Below, one piece after another: positions 57,161 through 64,000 of a stretch of 64,000 nt of DNA. The position numbers and the translations under genes were made by a program. Source of the stretch: Tipula vernalis (taxonomy: Eukaryota; Arthropoda; Insecta; Diptera; Tipulidae); NCBI GenBank assembly GCA_958295665.1, contig OY282559.1, positions 269,491,347-269,555,346 on the forward strand, in the 5' to 3' direction. The notes under the pieces were generated by a model that was not told where the DNA came from, made no database searches, and saw only the letters and a program-made list of their open reading frames with translations. How positions within the stretch are numbered: position 1 is the stretch's first letter; each line of letters starts with the position of its first letter.

Positions 57161-57864
57161 ATGAAGTGGTTCAAGAATTTTTTCATTTTAATCAGTGTTT
57201 CATTTGGGATCATAAGTGTTTCGACGAGAAATATTGATCCAGCTACCCCAAATTGTGATACTGAACTTGTTGTAATAAAATCAACGAATTTGAAATTGTA
57301 AAATGTATAAAATAATGAAATTAATATTTTCCACAGCTCCTTAAAAAGCGGTATGATACTTGTGCACCTGAACAATTTAGTGGTGCGCAAATTAAGCATG
57401 ACATCAATCAGTATAGGGACCAGACGATAAATAGTACACAATTCTCCCAAGTCACAATGGAATATTGTGTTACACTGAATTATGCGGCTAGCTGCAGTGT
57501 GGATAAAGGCACAATGGTTAGTGTGGCGTGTCGTGATGATGTTAATATACAATTCCTTGTGAATTTAATGCGAATCATCAATCGATTCGCTGATGATTTG
57601 TGTTCCGAAGAAATTATTTTCGCAATTGCTGGTGATAAGGGTTTTAATTGTTTGGATGAAAGCGGATTAAGCAACTGTTTCCATCGTAAAATGCCAAGCC
57701 AAGATATTGGAACATCTTTGGAAAATGAGAACGTATGCCAAGCTACACAGACTCTGCAAAGTTGCACGAATGAATTGTTTGAACGGTGTGAAAACGATGG
57801 GATTTTAAAAAAATATTCTAGTCGGTTTCTGAACGGGATAAGCCAAGATTTTTCATGTGCCTAG
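57161..57864 (+). CDS. Cysteine-rich secreted protein, 27-kDa haemolymph glycoprotein-like (DUF1397)
   Basis: Host gene with two exons, 57161-57271 and 57337-57864, coding 212 residues. Exon 1 has a signal peptide (MKWFKNFFILISVSFGI) and its donor is GTT|GTAATA. The 65-bp intron ends TTTCCACAG, and exon 2 continues in phase. The mature protein has about twelve cysteines (YDTC, MEYC, ASC, VAC, DLC, FNC, SNC, VC, QSC, ERC, SC). A C-terminal CQATQTLQSCTNELFERCEN pattern is typical of the DUF1397 family, secreted into haemolymph. The stop TAG is at 57862-57864 and a polyadenylation signal at about 57933. Family assignment is fair; gene structure is firm. Confidence 0.72.
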
Positions 57865-58238
57865 AGAGTTCTGTGGGGAATTCAAGGTGTTTTAAATAGA
57901 AATTTTATGAATATAATTTTGATATTAGGAAAAATAAAAATAAAATAATTTTTATTAATTTGTGTTTAACAATATTTTATATTGCCAGTAAAGAGGTCTG
58001 ACCTTTTGATAATCATTGATAATTTAGAAACTCTGAACTATTTGCTTTAGTTTGGTTCATAGGTTGATTTTAACTTTATAATTTTTATTATTAATTACTT
58101 AAGGTGCTCGATTTACCATGACTTTCGAATCAAATAGCTGTGTCTTCGTTTTTTCTGTTCATCAATTTTTGAGATAAGTGAAGTTAAGAGCCAACAACCC
58201 AAGGCATCGACCGTGGAGTCAAACGTTGCTTTCAGACG
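57865..58238. other. Intergenic stretch before the BEL fragment
   Basis: 3' untranslated region of the preceding gene (to about 57950), then AT-rich sequence. The left boundary of the BEL fragment lies somewhere between about 58080 and 58239; no LTR end could be fixed. Confidence 0.5.
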
Positions 58239-59975
58239 TTGCCAAAATTCAGGCAACAGTTGAAGCGGCGAGACATCCGAATGCGAGGCTTATATCGAGA
58301 GATTAGATTAGCTGAGGATATACTGTCTAGTAACAACAGATCCAGACCAGCTTTAAAAATCAAATTAAAAAGCATGGAGAGGATGATGATACAGATCAGC
58401 GACCTTCATGAACTGAACAAATATGCATGGAAACTTCCGAAAAACAAGAAGCAAATTCAAAATATTTCGTAGACCAACACTACGAAAATTTAAACAATGA
58501 ACACGAGAAGATTGTAATACAATTAACAACATTATTGGAAGAAGAGGAATTAGGCAAGATAAAATCATTAGAAATTCGTCTACCACCAGTAGAAATCCCA
58601 CATTTTCACGGGGACTACACGAAGTGAGTAGGTTTCTCTGATACATTCATACATTTAGTTCATAACAATAATCAGCTCACCACGACACATAAAATGAACT
58701 ACCTTAAAAGTCACGTAGAAGGATCAGCTGGAAAATTATTCAGTCATTTGGAACCTACTGGAGACAATTACGATGAAGCTTGGGAAATATTAGAGAACCG
58801 CTTCAACAACAGGAGATTACTCGTATCTAATTTGTTGAACAGTTTATTGAATCAGCATACGATCAACACGGAGTTGGCTGCTGCGATCACACACTTGCAT
58901 GACACAACAACCGAGTGCCTATACGCCATAAGGAATACAGGCATAAATATTGAAATATGGAGTCCTTTCATCTTCTTCAGCTTATTGAAAAAGTTGGACA
59001 ACGATTCACGACGGCGACACGAAAGCTCTCTAGAGAACCCAAAAGAATTTCAAGAAACAAATCAATTCTTGAAGTTTCTAGAAAGGCGTTTCCAATATTT
59101 AGAAGCGATCGGTAACAACAAGATAATACCAACCCAACAAGTGAGATTTAAACCACAACCGCTAAGACGAGCTTTCGTAACTGCCACACAACCAAGTAAT
59201 AATTGCGTGTGCTGTCAGAAAAACCACAGAACCGAATCATGCCAACGTTTCAAAGATTTAAGCATTTCTGAAAGAAATCAGATGGTGATGCTGCACAATT
59301 TGTGCAGAAATTGTCTCAGCCAAACCCATTCGACAACAAGTTGCAGCATCAAACTGAGTTGTTGTACCTGCAAAGGCAGACATCATACGTTGCTACATGT
59401 AAAAAATCAAGAAAACAGTATTGCAAAGCTGAACATCTCAACATTCGACAAGGATAGTGGCCCGGTACTTTTAGCAACAGCCCTAATAAAAGTACAGAAT
59501 ATGTTCGGTAGTTTTACCCTACTACGAGCACTGATCGATCTAGGCTCACAGGCTACTTTCATCACAGAGCAAGCAGCACAACAACTAGGCCTGCCAAGGA
59601 CAAGAGTTTTAACTGAAATTTCTGGAATTTCAGCAACAAAAGGACGAGCCAATCAACAGATAGCGATTGAAATAAGTCTCAGATTTCAATCGATTTTCAA
59701 GATCGAAGTTAATGCTTTAGTTCTGGGAACTATCACCAAACCACTTCCAGATAAGAACACATTGGGTTTAGACAGCGAATTACAAAAAAAAGTAATCCTA
59801 GCCGACCCTACTTTCGATACTCCAGGACCTATTGGTCTTTTAATAGGTGCCGACATATATGGAGAAATCATATTAGAAGGCATAAAAAGGGATGCGCATC
59901 ATAAGTGCATAGCGCAAATATCAGAGCTAGGATGGATCATATCTGGGCGTCTAACTCAAAACAGCAGCATGAAGG
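58239..59975 (+). pseudogene. BEL/Pao Gag and protease, decayed
   Basis: Gag opens near 58239 (KRRDIRMRGLYREIRLAE, a BEL-type N-terminus). It shifts frame near 58430, runs to HFHGDYTK and then meets TGA (58625-58627) where BEL Gags have Trp. It continues from FIHLVHNNNQL in the same frame as the 58694 frame (NYLKSHVEGSA, YDEAWEILENRF). Zinc knuckles follow (CVCCQKNHRTESC, LCRNCLSQTHSTTSC and CCTCKGRHHTLLH). Protease has RALIDLGSQATFI: the catalytic D-S-G has become D-L-G. Recognisable protein stops near 59975, although the frame stays open to 60040 by reading the other fragment backwards. Confidence 0.82.
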
Positions 59976-62900
59976 TCACACGGTCACACTTACGGCGGCT
60001 TCCCATAGTCCGCCGAAATGAGGTGCGCTTGGCGAGATAAATTGAAATGTTATCTCATCTGTCAATAAAAAATTGGAAAATGTTGTTTTATTATTTTTGA
60101 GAAATGAGTATAGTTCGTAAAGATGGTTGCGGGCTCCAATAAAATTGGTTCCGTTATCACTTTACATATGCCTCTGCGGGCTGTAAATCTTCGGAGAGCT
60201 GCAATATACGATTCAGTGGTTAGTTGGGAGACCAGCTCAATATGCACAGCTTTTGTGGCTAAACAAACAAATATACATATATAGCTTTTATATGTCTTCT
60301 GGCCTCTTCCTTTGACTAGGCGGGTTTGAAAGGGACCTGCATAATCCACGCCATCTTTAAAGAACGGCCGCACTAGTTGAACTCTCGGATTTGGAAGATT
60401 GCCCATTAGTTGTGTCATATTCTCTCCTTTATATTTCACGCATCTCACACAACCATAGACTACCCTTCTAACTAGTTGTCTGCAACCTAAGTTCCAATAT
60501 TTATGGCGCAATGTAGCGATCATTAGGGTTTGTCCAGCATAAAGATAACGTAAGTGATGTTCTGTTACAACGAGTTTGGTGAGGTCATCTTTTGCTGGTA
60601 ATATTAATGGGTGCTTAATATTATAAGTTACTGACGCATTTGTGATTCTTCCTCCAACGCGTAGTAGTCCTGATTCGTCAAGAAACGGTTTTAGGTATTT
60701 TAGTTATCTAGAGGCTGGTAACTCTTTGTTTGCTGCTATCAGATTAATTTCCAACTCGAAATTTCTTGCCTGTACATATTTAAATATCAAGTGCTGTGCC
60801 TTTTGTATTTCTTGAGTGTGTAGATACGTCGACTGCACAGTTTTAGAAATTCGCTTTAGTCTTATGTCGATGAATCGATTGATGTAAGCAAGAATACGAA
60901 TAATTTTGCTGAAGCTTGAGTTTCTTCCGATTAGATCGTCGATTATGTTTGGTTGTTGAAGTTGGGCATGTATTGATTGGCTACGCATTTCTTCGATTGT
61001 ATTTCTTTGATTTTCGGGATGTTTTGGCCAATTCTCTCGATTTGGTATAAATTTTGGCCCGTTCCACCATAAAGTGAAATCTAATAATTTATCTGGTTCG
61101 ATTTCTCTAGACGCGCAGTCAGCTGGGTTATCTTTGGAATCAACGTGTCTCTATTGTGACCTACTCATGGTGGTTAGTATTTCCCCAGTTCTGTTGCCAA
61201 CAAACGTATTCCATTTTGTTGGAAGTGCAGATAACCAATCTAGTACAATGGTGGAATCAGTCCAGGCAGTGATTTCAGTGATTTCGACCTTCAGAGAATG
61301 TTTGATATTTAGTAATAATTTATTGAGAAGAACTTTGCGCCAAACGTGGAATGGATATTTGTTTAACTGGTGCTACTTTTGTTTTTGCCGATAGTAATTT
61401 AACGATCGATTCCCCATTTGGTTTTGTTATGTGCCCGTACACCACTGCTGAATAAGCATGTCTGGACGCATCTGAGAACCCATATAGAGATAATTTAGTG
61501 TTAATGTTGGTGTATAAGTATCTCTCTATTTCGATTTGTTGAATTTTTGGTAGGTTATCACGTAATTTTCGCCATTCATTTTCTAAATCAGCGGGTAATT
61601 GATCATCCCATTTTAAGTTTTTAGTCCATGATGATTGGAATAAGATTTTTATACCTATGATTATTGGAGCGAGCCATCCTAGTGGATCGAACAGGCGACT
61701 TGCTTCCGATAACATTCCTCTTTTTGTCATAATAGGTTGCTCATTTAGATTCACTTTAAATTGAAAACAATCTTTCTGTGGATTCCAGTGTAACCCCAGT
61801 ACTTTTATTGAGGCCGATTTTTCAATTTCTAGGTTGTTCGATACTTCGGTGGGTTGGGATGGATTCATTAGGATTGACTGATCGTTTGCTAACCATTTCC
61901 TAAGCTGGAATCCGGAACGTGAGAGAATAGTGTCTATGTTATTCTTCAGTGTTATTGCTTCGCCTAATGTGTCTGCTCCTGTCATGAGGTCGTCTACGTA
62001 AAAATCATTTATAACATGATTTGCTGCTTTTGGGAAATCATCTTTGTATTTTGCTGCTGCCTCGTTAAGTGCGCGTGTGGCTAGATAAGCTGCACTTGCT
62101 GTACCATAAACAACTGTCTGGAGCTCATATGTGGTAAAATGTTTGTCAGTGGAATCTCGCCATAGTATCCTCTGATATTTGGTATCCTCTTCTGCCATTG
62201 AAACTTGTCGGAACATTTTTTCAACATCGGCTGTAAACGCTATCTTAAATATTCTAAAGCGACATAATATTTCGTACAAGGTTGATTGTACCGTAGGACC
62301 GACTGCAAGACAATCGTTTAATGAAATTCCCGTTGTGGTTTTTGCGGAGCCGTCAAAGACAACGCGCAATTTCGTTGTTGTACTTGAGTCTTTTATGACA
62401 CCATGATGCGGTAGATAATACCCATTTCTTTGTTCTTCGTTAACACCTTTCATATGCCCCAAACTAATATATTCTGACATACAATTTTTGTACATCGCGG
62501 CAAACTGTCCGTTATTCTTAAATCTTTTTTCCATAGAGTACATGCGTTTAACTGCCGTGCGAAACGAATTTCCTAGATTTAATGGAGAGCGCTTAAATGG
62601 GAGGCGTACTTTGAATCGGCCAGTGTCATCTGTGGTTGTGGTAGTTGCAAAGCTATTTTCACATAACTTTTCTTCTTGTGATAGCTGGTGTGTCAGATTT
62701 CCTGAATCCTCAATCTCCCAGAATCTTCTTATGAGGTTGTCTAAGGTGTCTTCTGGATTGCATAAGGTAGTCGTAATTGTTTGACTCGTTTTTGGTTCAT
62801 TAGATCTGCCCGCTACAATCCATCCCAGAATGGTTTTTTACATTGTGAAATGATTTGGTGCTGTAATTTTACCTTCAGCTAGCAACTCTAAAAGATGTCT

Positions 62901-63340
62901 GCTCCAATGATGATGTCGATTTCTTTGCCCTTATAGAAATGGGGATCTGCAAGCTCATACTGATTAAAATAGACAAGATCGATGCGTTGTGAAATTGATG
63001 GTTGTCTGGCAGTTAATTTTGGTAGGATAAATGCTTCGATTTCTAGGGTTGGGTCGTCTTTATTCCACGGTGACACCTTTAGCGTTAATGATCCTCTTGT
63101 ACATCCACCTGAAGTGGCTCCAATGCCCATAATGGCCAGTTTGGCTCGGTTTCTTGGTAATCGTAGTCTCTGTGCACAATTTTCAGTAATGAGGGATACT
63201 TGCGATCCAGAATCCAGTAGTGCTCTACATAAATATTTTTGGTTTAGTGCATCGGTTACATGTACTAACGCAGTTGGAAGTATTGAGCTTCTCCCTCCTA
63301 TAGATGTTTACTACAGCATGTAGTCCAGCATGAGGTTTCC
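59976..63340 (-). pseudogene. BEL/Pao protease to integrase, opposite orientation, decayed
   Basis: On the minus strand from 63340: protease (ALLDSGSQVSLITE, then IIIGADIF at 62888), a stop in the linker (near 62838), and RT (IEDSGNLTHQL, VVFDGSAKTTTG, FTADVEKMFRQV, catalytic FYVDDLMTG). RNase H is SLYGFSDAS, with a frameshift near 61350 and a TAG near 61156. Then come IVLDW-type connection sequence, the integrase zinc region (CVRCVKYKG), GVDYAGPF, and the core with a frameshift at SDNGTNF near 60155. It ends at SAPHFGGLWEAAV near 59976, so the last part of integrase and both LTRs are missing. Confidence 0.82.
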
Positions 63341-63381
63341 TCCTTTAGCGCCGTACTTTAGCCTGTGCCAAATGGCCAAAA

Positions 63382-63999
63382 ATGTGCCAAATGGCCTTAG
63401 TTACCAGTGGTTGCCACGAGGAGGCAGTACGTACACTTGCGAATTGTGAACAGGTTAACCCTTACACAATTGTATCCATCACGCAGCTGCCTAATGCCAT
63501 GACCAGAACAGCTCACGTGATGCGCACCCTACTGGAAAGTTACGGAGTTGGTAGATTAATCTACTCAACTTTGATCCCCCCTCCAATAGACGCCAAACCA
63601 CCGAGTATCTATGTAACAGAAGGTCAATGTGATACCCATGAAGGAAATAAGGTTTTTGAGCAGGTGCGTGGAAAAACGATGTTTTCTCTTACAAGAAAAA
63701 TTAAAATATAATAGTGCCTGTAATGTGAGTTTTGATATCAGAGCTAATTCTGATTTAGATTTGATTAAAAGTGGAAACACAATAAAATTGACCACAAACG
63801 ATATTTTACGAAAAAATTAGGTCAGAAGTGTTGAAAGGGGACGATTTAGTACAAGATTGTGACGTGTATGATTTGATTCGCCGGTGGGATACGGAACAAT
63901 TAGAGGTAACAAACAAATACATCCGTTGTATTTCCTTGCCGGTAATTATGACATTATTGAGAAGATCACAATTAGATCTTATTTCAAAATATGCTCCAT
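63382..63999 (+). pseudogene. Unrecognised coding remnant with frameshifts
   Basis: A frame of 109 codons (63382-63711) with normal-looking protein composition: MCQMALVTSGCHEEAVRTLA, VMRTLLESYGVGRLIYSTLI and PPSIYVTEGQCDTHEGNKVF. It appears to continue in a second frame (63690-63820: NVSFDIRANSDLDLIKSG, LTTNDILRK). After one more shift in an A-run (about 63812), a third frame is open to the window end (SEVLKGDDLVQDCDVYDLIRRW, LPVIMTLLRRSQLDLISKYAP). Two single-base slips in A-rich runs suggest a pseudogene, though introns or an insertion of foreign origin cannot be excluded. I do not recognise the family. It starts just beyond the truncated BEL protease. Confidence 0.45.
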
Positions 64000-64000
64000 T

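Noticed and set aside
60001..60040. C-terminal extension of the plus-strand BEL protein
   Set aside because: These codons are antisense to the integrase SAPHFGGLWEAAV motif of the opposing fragment, so they are not part of the protein.

Overview
This is insect nuclear DNA, most likely from a higher fly (Diptera, Brachycera). It is AT-rich. The only two intact-looking host genes are small secreted-protein genes with 60-70 bp introns, of families typical of flies. Almost everything else is mobile DNA, much of it nested. Family names rest on reading motifs; no database search was run.

Region by region. 1-6700: a decayed Ty3/gypsy element (A) carries a whole gypsy element (B, 1426-6293) inside its gag. 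B has two LTRs that read as identical but a broken pol. A 229-bp hairpin MITE follows (6702-6930). 6931-10935 holds nothing I can name. 10936-11634 (minus) is a three-exon gene for a secreted protein resembling the fly DUF1091/DM11 group. 12232-13824 is a solo LTR related to element D. 16234-31240 is a 15-kb CACTA-like DNA transposon (E) with two minus-strand genes: a long transposase and a spliced ORF1. A 3.6-kb foldback element made of 160-bp units (F) sits in an ORF1 intron, and a 2.8-kb non-coding TIR element (H) carries a SINE-like tRNA head. Only 70 bp further on, 31311-56826 is a second, decayed relative of E (G). G has been invaded by a piggyBac element (I), a LINE fragment, several palindromes, and a minus-strand gypsy element (D, 41278-56660). 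D's left LTR was itself split by a young gypsy element (C, 41334-48130). 57161-57864 is a two-exon gene for a cysteine-rich secreted protein like the 27-kDa haemolymph glycoproteins (DUF1397). 58239-63340 holds two decayed BEL/Pao fragments fused in opposite orientations. The window ends in an unrecognised, frameshifted coding remnant.

Insertion order can be read from target-site duplications: G, then D (TSD TGTT), then C (TSD ATGG); E, then F (TSD GTAATAAT) and H; A, then B (TSD ATTT). C and B are the youngest by their LTRs. C has a -1 frameshift signal at the gag end and one stop in protease. B joins gag and pol through UGA-CUAG.

The most unusual feature is in the leader of element D: two short tandem ORFs (54343-54459 and 54228-54326, minus) for 38- and 32-residue single-pass membrane peptides that align without gaps, lying just upstream of gag.
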